35,211 bases of DNA, from NCBI GenBank assembly GCA_023255875.1, contig JAGDVY010000023.1, positions 1 through 35,211 on the forward strand, in the 5' to 3' direction. Below the pieces are notes generated by a model. The model was not told the DNA's origin, ran no database searches, and saw only the letters and a program-made list of their open reading frames with translations. Source of the DNA: Hydrogenobacter sp. (GTDB lineage Bacteria; Aquificota; Aquificia; Aquificales; Aquificaceae). The translations under genes and the position numbers were made by a program. Shown here piece after piece: positions 1 through 6,737 of the stretch (position 1 is the first letter of the stretch; each line of letters starts with the position of its first letter).

Positions 1-190
1 CTTGTTGAGACTTCCTACCTAAAACTCAAAAGTTTGCTTAAATGCGTAAGTGCGGATAAGTATGGTTAGGAAAAATGGGACGGTAATGGAAGTAAATAAG
101 ATGATAAAAGCCTTTGGTGCTCCAGTAAAACAGGAAGATGTACCCAAGATCGTGGAATACCTTACTAAGTACTACGGCAAAAAGGAGTAA
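1..190 (+). pseudogene. Decayed C-terminal remnant of a SorB-like cytochrome c subunit
   Basis: The last ~43 codons before the TAA at 188-190 read KMIKAFGAPVKQEDVPKIVE and end in YYGKKE, which resembles the C-terminus of the small cytochrome c subunit of sulfite dehydrogenases (SorB-like: a KMI-x-AFGAP segment, then an acidic helix and YL-x-KY). This reading frame is closed by stops at 20-22 and 47-49. The preceding family-like sequence lies in another frame (1-81: LVET..., then KCVSADKYG, a TAG at 67-69, then EKWD). Joining the two frames near base 80 restores a SorB-like EKWD...TVMEVNKMIKAFGAP run, so a frameshift and a stop are both present. The expected CxxCH haem motif is missing: KCV-SADKY looks as if the codons for Ser-Cys-His were deleted. 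Only the tail is inside the window, so a sequencing error or a distant paralogue cannot be excluded. Confidence 0.42.
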
Positions 191-194
191 AGAA

Positions 195-200
195 TAAAAT
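195..200 (+). promoter_or_regulatory. -10-like hexamer of the flavoprotein-encapsulin unit
   Basis: TAAAAT lies 6 bases before the ATG at 207, so transcription would begin at or next to the start codon. A GGAG at 184-187 is about 19 bases from the ATG, too far to be a normal ribosome site. No clear -35 is seen. Confidence 0.4.
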
Positions 201-206
201 ATCTTT

Positions 207-1310
207 ATGAACTTTTATGACTTGATAGTAGTAGGTGGAGGACCAGCAGGCTCCTCCACCGCTTATTATGCTTCCCAAAAAGGTCTCAAGGTCCTGGTAC
301 TTGAAAAGAAAAAAGTACCGCGTTTTAAACTTTGCGCGGGATGCATCTCTAAAAGAATTTCCTCCTATCTTCCTCCAGGTTGGGAAAAGTTGGTACTCAA
401 TAGGATAAGCTCAGGTGTGCTGGGATATGCAGGAGGCGAAAGTTTTGAAGTTCCTGCAGAAGAAGACATTGCTTATATCATAGATAGGTCTGAGTTTGAT
501 GCCTTTCTCTTAGAAAAGGCTCAAGGGGCAGGTGCACATCTTTTACAGGAGTGTGAGTTTCTTCATTTAGATAAGGAAGGTGAAAGGTATAGGATAAGCA
601 CCTCAAAAGGAACATTTTATGCGGATTATGTAGTGGGGGCAGATGGATTTTACTCAAAGGTTGCCACGAGCTTGGGCTATAGAAAAAACAAGTTCTTTAA
701 AGCCTTAGAGTTTTTTGCCGATGGTGAGCTTTCCCATAAAGTTTTAATAGATATAGGTATAGTAAAAAGGGGGTACGCTTGGATATTTCCCAAAGGTAAC
801 AAAGTCAGCATAGGAGTAGCTTGCAACGGTAGTTATAACCTTGCCAAAGTTTTGAAAGATTATGCGGAAAAGAGAGGATTTAAAAACATAACGAGAGTAT
901 ACGGTTGGTACATACCATACGCAGAAAGCAGTAGAGATGTATTTTACGGAAAGGAGCGCATTCTTTTAACTGGAGATGCAGGAAACCTCACAGACCCTCT
1001 ATTAGGAGAAGGTATATACTATGCGGTTTGGAGCGGTAAAGTTGCTGTAGATGCCATCATCTCTTCTCCTTCTAACCCAACGAAGAACTACAAAATATTG
1101 TTAAAGGACTTAGTTTCGGAACTTGTTTATGCTGGAAAGATAGCGCGCCTTGGCTACAGATTCCAAAAGGTAGCCTACAAAATGGCTAAAAAAGGAGCAC
1201 TTAAAACTTATTACAGACTACTCACGGGAAACATGAGCTACAAAGAGCTTTTTGCAAAAGGTTTGTTGGATTTTCTTAAAGAACTTGCTTATAATTATGT
1301 GTGGAGGTAA
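207..1310 (+). CDS. Geranylgeranyl-reductase-family FAD oxidoreductase
   Basis: A 367-residue flavoprotein of the geranylgeranyl reductase family, which saturates isoprenoid chains (of quinones, lipids or pigments) using reduced flavin. The N-terminus carries the FAD Rossmann motif GGGPAGSS at residues 10-17. A Cys pair (C43, C46 in LCAGCISKR) sits where archaeal family members carry their conserved redox cysteine. The second FAD motif is GDAGNLTDPLLGEGIYYA at roughly residues 257-274. Length is normal for the family. It is followed 4 bases later by the encapsulin gene, so the two are almost certainly co-transcribed. The C-terminus (LAYNYVWR) does not match the usual GSL-type encapsulin targeting peptide. 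The natural substrate cannot be read from the sequence; a respiratory quinone side chain is a reasonable guess. Catalytic family is sure, substrate is not. Confidence 0.86.
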   Translation: MNFYDLIVVGGGPAGSSTAYYASQKGLKVLVLEKKKVPRFKLCAGCISKRISSYLPPGWEKLVLNRISSGVLGYAGGESFEVPAEEDIAYIIDRSEFDAFLLEKAQGAGAHLLQECEFLHLDKEGERYRISTSKGTFYADYVVGADGFYSKVATSLGYRKNKFFKALEFFADGELSHKVLIDIGIVKRGYAWIFPKGNKVSIGVACNGSYNLAKVLKDYAEKRGFKNITRVYGWYIPYAESSRDVFYGKERILLTGDAGNLTDPLLGEGIYYAVWSGKVAVDAIISSPSNPTKNYKILLKDLVSELVYAGKIARLGYRFQKVAYKMAKKGALKTYYRLLTGNMSYKELFAKGLLDFLKELAYNYVWR

Positions 1311-1314
1311 AAAG

Positions 1315-2160
1315 ATGGACTTCTTTGGAAGGGATATGTCACCTTTGACGGAGGAGGAGTGGAACACCTTAGAAAGTGCAATAATAGATGTAGCTAAAAA
1401 ATCTCTGGTGTGCAGAAGGTTTATGAGCGTTGTAGGACCAGTGGGTGTAGGACATCAGGTGATCTCTTATGATGTGTTCTTAGGGGTAGAGCCAGGTAGC
1501 TGTGAGGTAAGACCCGGTGAGGAAAGCGAAGTTTGCCAACCTGTCAGAACTGGCACAAGAAAACACATAGTGCTTCCCACCATATACAAACCTTTTAACA
1601 TAAGCTGGCGTGACCTTGAGTACTGGAGACAGTTTAACCTTCCTATAGACACATCCTCAGCGTCAGTTGCAGCTTTTGCCACTGCGGTAGCAGAAGACAC
1701 CCTTATCCTTCACGGAAACAAAAAGCTCGGCATAGAAGGACTTCTAACAGTGGAAGGCAGACAAACCATGTCCATGAGTGATTGGGAAGTGGTGGGTAAT
1801 GCCTTTAACGATGTGTCTTTGGGTATAGCTAAGCTCTCTGAAATGGGATTCTTTGGACCTTACTACCTGATCCTAAATCCTAAGCAGTACTTTCAACTAA
1901 ACAGGGTCTATCACAATACGGGACTTTTGGAGCTGGAACAGATCAAAAAGGTGGTATCGGACATCTTCTACACACCCATAGTACCAGAAGGTAAAGCTTT
2001 GTTGGTTTCTGCAGGTCCCCAAAACATGGACATAGTGATAGGAATGGACATGAGTTTAGTTTATGTGGAAAGTAGCAACATGGTGCATCAATTTAGGGTT
2101 ATGGAAGTGCTTGCTCCAAGGATAAAGCGTCCGGGTGCAGTCTTAGTTATTGGGAAGTAA
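1315..2160 (+). CDS. Family 1 encapsulin shell protein (HK97 fold)
   Basis: A 281-residue shell protein of the linocin/CFP29 encapsulin family, which self-assembles into a protein nanocompartment that encloses an enzyme. Recognisable features are the N-terminal PLTEEEWNTLE (10-20), the motif RRFMSVVGPVGVG (34-46), the segment equivalent to the E-loop ending in RKHIVLP (82-88), GIEGLL (139-144), GPYYLILNP (181-189) in the A-domain and APRIKRPGAVLVI near the end. The start at 1315 is preceded by GGAGG at 1302-1306 with 8 bases spacing; an in-frame ATG at 1252 lies inside the upstream gene and has no such site. Compared with the ~265-residue Thermotoga protein it has an insertion bearing C63 and C74 (C-x10-C). 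No ferritin-like, DyP-peroxidase or hemerythrin cargo gene is adjacent: upstream is a flavoprotein, downstream a convergent TetR regulator. Family assignment is firm; cargo is unknown. Confidence 0.93.
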   Translation: MDFFGRDMSPLTEEEWNTLESAIIDVAKKSLVCRRFMSVVGPVGVGHQVISYDVFLGVEPGSCEVRPGEESEVCQPVRTGTRKHIVLPTIYKPFNISWRDLEYWRQFNLPIDTSSASVAAFATAVAEDTLILHGNKKLGIEGLLTVEGRQTMSMSDWEVVGNAFNDVSLGIAKLSEMGFFGPYYLILNPKQYFQLNRVYHNTGLLELEQIKKVVSDIFYTPIVPEGKALLVSAGPQNMDIVIGMDMSLVYVESSNMVHQFRVMEVLAPRIKRPGAVLVIGK

Positions 2161-2193
2161 GAGCCTTTCACAGAAGGTCAGCAACCTCTTCCT

Positions 2194-2703
2194 TTATACC
2201 TTCCTTTCTTTCAATGACACCAGTCTGAGTGAGCAAAAAACTCTCTCAAGAGTGCCCACAAACATTGCAAGCGCAAGCTCAAGCCTAACCTTTATAACTC
2301 CCTTTCCTTCCTCTAAAAGTTTTATTATAGCATCTTTTGGTAGCTTCAAAAACTCCTTTACTTCTTCAGCTTTAAGGTAGTGAAATATGTTGAGGTACTT
2401 GAAAGCCTCGGGATTTTCAAAGCAAAATTTAAGGAATTCCTTAACCATCCTATAAAACTTTTCTTTGTATGTCTTTTCCTCAAAAGCAGACACGAGCCTG
2501 TTGTAAAACTCTTCCGAATACATACTAAAAAGTTCTTTAACTATTTCGTCCTTGCTCATAAAATGTCTGTATATAGCTCCCTCTGTTATACCAACATCCT
2601 TAGCTATATCCTTTATAGTGGTTTCCCTTATACCTTTTTCAGAGAAGAGCCTAAGTGCAGATTCAAGAATTCTCTTTTTTGTATCCTTCCTCTTAACTCT
2701 CAT
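2194..2703 (-). CDS. TetR/AcrR-family transcriptional regulator
   Basis: A 169-residue regulator. The N-terminal helix-turn-helix is typical of TetR: RILESALRLFSEKG (about 11-24), then TTIKDIAKDVGITEGAIYRHF (about 28-48) with the recognition helix ending in YRHF, then KDEI. The remainder is a helical ligand/dimer domain that is not recognisable; at 169 residues it is shorter than the usual 190-210. It lies convergent to the encapsulin gene (33-base gap) and 51 bases downstream of the PII-like gene on the same strand, but has its own TATAAT at 2712-2717. A perfect 7-base inverted repeat brackets that hexamer and the start codon, which suggests autoregulation. The target genes cannot be deduced; the neighbouring bicarbonate transport genes and the encapsulin unit are candidates. 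Confidence 0.9.
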   Translation of the reverse strand: MRVKRKDTKKRILESALRLFSEKGIRETTIKDIAKDVGITEGAIYRHFMSKDEIVKELFSMYSEEFYNRLVSAFEEKTYKEKFYRMVKEFLKFCFENPEAFKYLNIFHYLKAEEVKEFLKLPKDAIIKLLEEGKGVIKVRLELALAMFVGTLERVFCSLRLVSLKERKV

Positions 2704-2727
2704 GCTTTTTTATTATAGCCTGAGAGT
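2696..2727. promoter_or_regulatory. Inverted repeat over the tetR promoter; candidate TetR operator
   Basis: ACTCTCA at 2696-2702 and TGAGAGT at 2721-2727 form a perfect 7-base inverted repeat with an 18-base spacer. On the minus strand the spacer contains the TATAAT (2717 to 2712) and the repeat reaches the first codons of the regulator. A dimeric repressor bound here would block its own promoter. This is inference from position and symmetry only. Confidence 0.45.
2712..2717 (-). promoter_or_regulatory. -10 hexamer of the TetR gene
   Basis: TATAAT on the minus strand ends 8 bases before the ATG at 2703, predicting a leaderless transcript. No strong -35 hexamer is seen. Confidence 0.55.
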
Positions 2728-2754
2728 AATGGTTCACTTTAGTATCTTATTTAG

Positions 2755-3045
2755 TTACTTAACCCATAAAACATCCGATATTGCACAAATTCCACCATAC
2801 TTTTTAAGCATAGGTTTTACAACTTCCGCTATTCTGTTTGCAGTTTCTTCGTCGCATAAAGTAAACAAATAGCTGTTTTTAAAAACATCCGTAAGTTCAT
2901 CTCCCGCCATTATACCTCTTTCGCCCATTCCAATTACATCTTTAAACACCGAGTATCCAGAAACCCCAACTTCTTGTAGCTTTTCTAAAAGATTGTTAAG
3001 ATGAATGCTGTCAATAACAATTTCCACCTTTTTTGCCTTTTCCAT
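2755..3045 (-). CDS. sbtB: SbtB-like PII-family regulator of the bicarbonate transporter
   Basis: A 96-residue PII-like protein (ferredoxin-like fold) encoded directly behind the SbtA-like transporter, 3 bases after its stop codon, with a purine-rich GGGGGTAAG upstream of the ATG. Family features are VEIVIDSIHLNNLLEKLQE at the first strand-helix, GVSGYSVF (about 27-34), a T-loop region with GMGERG, and the C-terminal KYGGICAISDVLWVK that matches the ending of SbtB proteins. In cyanobacteria SbtB is a trimer that binds adenine nucleotides such as cAMP and AMP and gates SbtA. This copy stops at LWVK and lacks the Cys-flanked C-terminal R-loop of many cyanobacterial SbtBs, so redox control through that loop is not expected. 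Gene order and the C-terminal motif make the assignment good. Confidence 0.85.
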   Translation of the reverse strand: MEKAKKVEIVIDSIHLNNLLEKLQEVGVSGYSVFKDVIGMGERGIMAGDELTDVFKNSYLFTLCDEETANRIAEVVKPMLKKYGGICAISDVLWVK

Positions 3046-3048
3046 GGC

Positions 3049-4041
3049 TTACCCCCATATGTTATTTATTATTGTGTAATATAAAGGAATACCAAAGGAT
3101 ATGTTGAAAGGAAACGTTACAGCTAATGAAGGTGTTACGTATAAGCTTGGGTTAGCTTCAGGAATGGAGATTCTCATCGCAGCAGGAACTGCTATATAGG
3201 AAGCGCTCGCACATAACACTGTAAACATTAACGCATCTCCCTTAGATAAACCAAAAAGTTTAGCTAATCCTATAGCAACGGTCGCGTTAAACACAGGAAG
3301 GAATATAGCAAAACCTACAAGAAATGGTCCTACCTTTTTAATTTCCGCTAAGCGTTTGCCAGCAACAATACCCATATCCAACAAGAAGAATGCTAACATA
3401 CCTTTAAACAAATTTCCAAATAAAGGTTCCATTGCTTTCCAACCCTTTTCACCAGTAATAAAACCTATAGTGAGAGTACCAATTAGAATGTACACAGAAG
3501 GGTTAAGTAAAGATTCGTTCAAAACTTCTTTTAAGTTAAGTCTTGAAGTCTTTCCATTTGAATTATCATTTAAACTTTTTCCTGCAAAGAGCGAAACTAA
3601 GATTAGACCTATAATAATAGCTGGTGATTCCATCAAAGTCATGGCTGCTACCATGTATCCACCATAATTAACTCCAAGCGTGCTTAAGAAGTTACCCGCA
3701 GTTATGAAGGTAACTGCGCTTATAGAACCGTATGTAGCTGCTATTGCAGCAGCGTTGTAAACATCAAACTTTATTCTCAAAACAAAGAAGGCGTAAATAG
3801 GAACTAAAATAGCCATCAACATAGCTAAAAGTAAGACTTTCAGGACATTTCCTGTTATTCCACTCTTGGACAGCTCATAACCTCCATGAAGTCCTATAGA
3901 TATCAGAAGGTAAAAGGAAAAGAATTTAGGTAAAGGCTGAGGAATTTCTAGCGGACTTTTCAATAAGGCTGCTAGCAGTCCTAAGAAAAACATCATTATT
4001 GCAGGGTTAAGTATATTTTGCATTAAAAGGTCCAAACTCAT
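3049..4041 (-). CDS. sbtA: SbtA-family sodium-dependent bicarbonate transporter
   Basis: A 330-residue polytopic inner-membrane protein of the SbtA (DUF897) family. It has about ten hydrophobic segments; recognisable stretches are ILNPAIMMFFLGLLAALLKS at the N-terminus, PLPKFFSFYLLISIGLHGG (about 36-54), TYGSISAVTFITA around residue 105-120, and AVPAAMRISIPEANPSLYV near the C-terminus. A polar cytoplasmic loop rich in Asn, Lys and Ser separates the two halves. It is shorter than the ~370-residue cyanobacterial protein, mainly in that loop. The start is supported by GAGGAGG upstream of the ATG. It lies 28 bases behind the serine-protease gene and directly before the PII-like gene. In this setting it would import bicarbonate for carboxylating enzymes of the reductive TCA cycle. 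Confidence 0.88.
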   Translation of the reverse strand: MSLDLLMQNILNPAIMMFFLGLLAALLKSPLEIPQPLPKFFSFYLLISIGLHGGYELSKSGITGNVLKVLLLAMLMAILVPIYAFFVLRIKFDVYNAAAIAATYGSISAVTFITAGNFLSTLGVNYGGYMVAAMTLMESPAIIIGLILVSLFAGKSLNDNSNGKTSRLNLKEVLNESLLNPSVYILIGTLTIGFITGEKGWKAMEPLFGNLFKGMLAFFLLDMGIVAGKRLAEIKKVGPFLVGFAIFLPVFNATVAIGLAKLFGLSKGDALMFTVLCASASYIAVPAAMRISIPEANPSLYVTPSLAVTFPFNISFGIPLYYTIINNIWG

Positions 4042-4069
4042 CAGCTTACCTCCTCATAATAGTGCATCA

Positions 4070-4930
4070 TCACTTCATGCCGTGAGTTTTGTAAGGAACT
4101 GGTATGTATTGAACAGAAGGCACTTGCGAGCCCATAGGTTGTGGGAAGAGCTCCATAAGAGCGTACACCTCTTCCGGCACATCTGTGCTTACATTAAGTC
4201 CTATTTCTCTTAGCTTTTCCACACTTAGAGGGTAATCGTGAGTGTATTTGCCTGTGGCAAGCTCCTGAGCTATAGCCTTTGCCTTCTCTTCTTCCATACC
4301 GTTATTTTTTAAGAGATTCACAAGGTATTCCACCATCTGATCTATAGCTTTTTTAGCCACATCAGCCAGTATAAGGGTTTGATCGTCTATCTCGTTGATG
4401 TTTTTGAGCTCAAGCACCTTAAGTATAGATGCAGCAGGCATCTGTCCCAACTGTGGGTCCACGGGACCAAGCACTGCGTTGGGGTCCATTATGATCTCAT
4501 CAGCAGCAAGGGCTATAAGGGTACCACCAGACATGGCATAGTGGGGTATTATTACTCTTACAGGAGCCTTGTGTCTTGAAAGAGCATTAGCTATCTGCGT
4601 AGCGGCAAGAGCAAGACCACCAGGTGTGTGTATGATAAGGTCTATGGGCATATCTTCTGGAGTCATTCTTATGGCTCTTAGAACTTGCTCTGAGTCCTCT
4701 ATGTTTATGAACCTGAATATGGGAACACCCAACAGTGCCAGACTTTCCTGTCTGTGTATTAGAGTTATCACTCTGCTTCCTCTCTTTCTTTCAAGCTTTT
4801 CTATTAGGGCTTCCCTGGCTTTATCCAGCAAAAACCTTCTCCATATGGGTAGAACTACAAAAAGTACAAGCAATAAAATCCATAAGAAATTAAAGATGTA
4901 CGCTATCGGATTAAAATAGGGTTGCTCCAT
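4070..4930 (-). CDS. Membrane-anchored serine protease, SDH/ClpP-fold (S49-related)
   Basis: A 286-residue protein with an N-terminal membrane helix (residues about 10-30) followed by a basic stretch and a ClpP/crotonase-fold domain of the serine dehydrogenase proteinase family. Key motifs are IIHTPGG at about 99-105 (oxyanion region), the nucleophile S134 in HYAMSGGTLIALAADEI, and LGPVDPQLG. Its targets are unknown; such proteins are thought to act in membrane quality control. I start it at the ATG at 4930 (MEQPY...) rather than at 4939, because the 4939 ATG overlaps the TATAAT at 4938-4943 while 4930 is 7 bases behind it, matching the leaderless pattern of the window. It precedes sbtA by 28 bases and may be co-transcribed with sbtA and sbtB. 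Confidence 0.87.
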   Translation of the reverse strand: MEQPYFNPIAYIFNFLWILLLVLFVVLPIWRRFLLDKAREALIEKLERKRGSRVITLIHRQESLALLGVPIFRFINIEDSEQVLRAIRMTPEDMPIDLIIHTPGGLALAATQIANALSRHKAPVRVIIPHYAMSGGTLIALAADEIIMDPNAVLGPVDPQLGQMPAASILKVLELKNINEIDDQTLILADVAKKAIDQMVEYLVNLLKNNGMEEEKAKAIAQELATGKYTHDYPLSVEKLREIGLNVSTDVPEEVYALMELFPQPMGSQVPSVQYIPVPYKTHGMK

Positions 4931-4937
4931 GAAATCC

Positions 4938-4943
4938 ATTATA
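4938..4943 (-). promoter_or_regulatory. -10 hexamer deciding the protease start
   Basis: TATAAT on the minus strand overlaps the upstream in-frame ATG (4937-4939) and ends 7 bases before the ATG at 4930. Transcription from this promoter could not include the first ATG, so 4930 is the likely start. Confidence 0.5.
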
Positions 4944-4954
4944 ACTTAAATGCA

Positions 4955-5674
4955 CTAAATTACCAACTTTTCTAACTCCCTTCTTTTTAATATCTCTATG
5001 TATCCTCTTTCTGTGTTTATAATACCTTGCTTTTTCCACTTGCTCATGACTCTTATAGTGGTCTCCACTGTGGTACCTGTCATTTCCGCTATATCAAGCC
5101 TTGTTAAAGGTGCTTCTATTATTATGGTGTCATCGTACTTTTTCCCAATTCTGTCTGCTATCTCCAAAAGCACCTTTGCGATCCTCTCTTCTACTTTTCC
5201 TCCCGCTATGCTCTTTATGGTCTCGTAGGTCTGAATGAGGTTTGCTGTTGCCTCACAGGTCATTTTTATGGCTACTGCAGGGTGTTTTATAGCAAGGTTT
5301 ATAAAGTCTTTGTTGGAAATGTAAAGAGCTTTGGACTCTGTCATAGACTTGGCTGTGTATGTGTTTTTGGGAGCCTTTTTACCCCACTCTATCCACCCAA
5401 ACACATCTCCAGGATACACGAGCCTCACTATCACTATGCGAGCATCTTGCGTTTCCTTCAAGAGCTTTATAAGCCCTTCTAAGAGTATGTATATACCGGG
5501 TTCTGCCTCTTCCTCAAAAAATATGTACTCGTTTCGTTTAAACTCCTTGACCTGCATATACTTTATAGCCTCTTTTAAGTCCTCTTCTCCCAAACCTTCA
5601 AAAAGGTGTATGCTTTTGAGCGTATCCAGCTTTATGTGCATATCTTCCCTTTCTCTAATAGCCTCTTTTGCCAT
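4955..5674 (-). CDS. Crp/Fnr-family transcriptional regulator
   Basis: A 239-residue regulator with a cyclic-nucleotide-binding-like beta-barrel (about residues 20-130, with GLGEEDLKE, IYILLEGLIKLLK and YPGDVFGWIEWG) and a C-terminal winged helix: LTRLDIAEMTGTTVETTIRV is the helix-turn-helix with the TVETTIRV recognition helix, followed by WKKQGII. No Fnr-type N-terminal Cys cluster is present, so it is not an oxygen-sensing FNR in the usual sense; the effector is unknown. An AGGAGG 7 bases upstream of the ATG at 5674 fixes the start, although this makes the gene overlap the 3' end of the M29 peptidase gene by 43 bases; the alternative ATG at 5641 has only a weak site. Regulatory targets cannot be read here. 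Confidence 0.9.
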   Translation of the reverse strand: MAKEAIREREDMHIKLDTLKSIHLFEGLGEEDLKEAIKYMQVKEFKRNEYIFFEEEAEPGIYILLEGLIKLLKETQDARIVIVRLVYPGDVFGWIEWGKKAPKNTYTAKSMTESKALYISNKDFINLAIKHPAVAIKMTCEATANLIQTYETIKSIAGGKVEERIAKVLLEIADRIGKKYDDTIIIEAPLTRLDIAEMTGTTVETTIRVMSKWKKQGIINTERGYIEILKRRELEKLVI

Positions 5675-6711
5675 CCCTTACCTCCTACTATAACTTCTGG
5701 TCTAAAAACTACATAATCCGTATGAAAGGGTACTCTGTTGATACCACCAAAGGTGTGGTTATCTCCTATAGCTATGTGAATAGTACCAAGTATTTTTTCT
5801 GCTTCTAATACATTATCAGGTCTTTTAGCTCCTGGGTTTGTACCTACACCAAACTCCGCTATAAACCTCGCATTTTCGTACTTCTTAAATACATCTTCAA
5901 GAGTGTACCTATATGGCTCAAAGCCTTCTATCTCTTCCACCGCACCATCTTTAAACTTAAGACTGATGGGTCTTTCTAACCTTCTGTCAGGACCGTAGGT
6001 GATCACGAGCTTTCCGTAAGCTGATGTTTCCAAAGGTGCGATAAATGCTTCTCCTGCGGGAAGGTTTCCAAAATCACCCATTTTATGAAATAGTCCCGTA
6101 TCCGCTATGGCTTTTCTGTCTTTAAGAGAAAACTCTAAGTTTGTGCCTTCCTCACCTTTTACAACAGCCCACTCTGCTTCTGTTAGTATATCTGCCACAT
6201 CGCTACTTAGTCTGCTCACCAAATGCCAATCTACGTTCATGGGACCTTCAAACATTTCAGGATCAAAGAGAGGCATAGATGCGTAGCGAGCACCAAACAC
6301 CTCTGTAAGAACCTTTCTGTAGAATGTGTGAGTAGTAGAATAGTAAGGGAATGCCACCACCACTTGAGGAACATCTTGCGCATGCTCCTTGATAATGCTT
6401 ATCACCTCTTGTTCTGGGTAAGCTTCTTTGTTGAGCATTTTTTCTAAAAATCCCTTTTCTTTTAAAAGGTCTATCGCCCTTTCTCCAAAGGTAACTCTCC
6501 ATACCTCCTCTGGTGGTTCTTTACCGTGAGACTTAAGGGATGCATAAAGAACATACTTCACTTTTGTGGTTATACCTTTGGCAACCTCTAAAAACTCCTC
6601 TAAAAGCTCCACTAAGTAATCCTTTTCATCATCTACAAGCAAAAGTAGGCTCTCGCCTGGCTTTAAGTCCATATTCACCTTGTAGAGTTTGTATATATGA
6701 TCTTCATACAT
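5632..6711 (-). CDS. M29-family metallo-aminopeptidase
   Basis: A 359-residue cytosolic aminopeptidase of the M29 (thermophilic aminopeptidase T/AmpS) family, which uses two divalent metals to remove N-terminal residues. The C-terminal half shows the family signatures: GNLPAGEAF, then AEFGVGTNPGAK, then the metal-binding run ILGTIHIAIGDNHTFGG and VPFHTDYV. The N-terminal half is variable, as usual. Length is close to the family's ~370-410, slightly short. The gene follows the MCE gene by 26 bases, with only AT-rich sequence (TAAATT 8 bases before the ATG) between them, and overlaps the Crp-family gene downstream by 43 bases. Confidence 0.88.
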   Translation of the reverse strand: MYEDHIYKLYKVNMDLKPGESLLLLVDDEKDYLVELLEEFLEVAKGITTKVKYVLYASLKSHGKEPPEEVWRVTFGERAIDLLKEKGFLEKMLNKEAYPEQEVISIIKEHAQDVPQVVVAFPYYSTTHTFYRKVLTEVFGARYASMPLFDPEMFEGPMNVDWHLVSRLSSDVADILTEAEWAVVKGEEGTNLEFSLKDRKAIADTGLFHKMGDFGNLPAGEAFIAPLETSAYGKLVITYGPDRRLERPISLKFKDGAVEEIEGFEPYRYTLEDVFKKYENARFIAEFGVGTNPGAKRPDNVLEAEKILGTIHIAIGDNHTFGGINRVPFHTDYVVFRPEVIVGGKGWQKRLLEKGKICT

Positions 6712-6737
6712 GTTAATAAAATTTAAGCCATTTTCTG

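Noticed and set aside
1240-1310. Encapsulin cargo-loading peptide at the flavoprotein C-terminus
   Set aside because: The tail KELAYNYVWR has no GSL-type motif; a novel signal cannot be excluded but is not supported.
1252-1314. N-terminal extension of the encapsulin by 21 residues
   Set aside because: It lies inside the flavoprotein gene in another frame; the GGAGG-preceded ATG at 1315 matches the normal encapsulin N-terminus.
2550-2872. Plus-strand open frames opposite the TetR and sbtB genes
   Set aside because: They are shadows of clear TetR and PII-like genes, with no coding features of their own.
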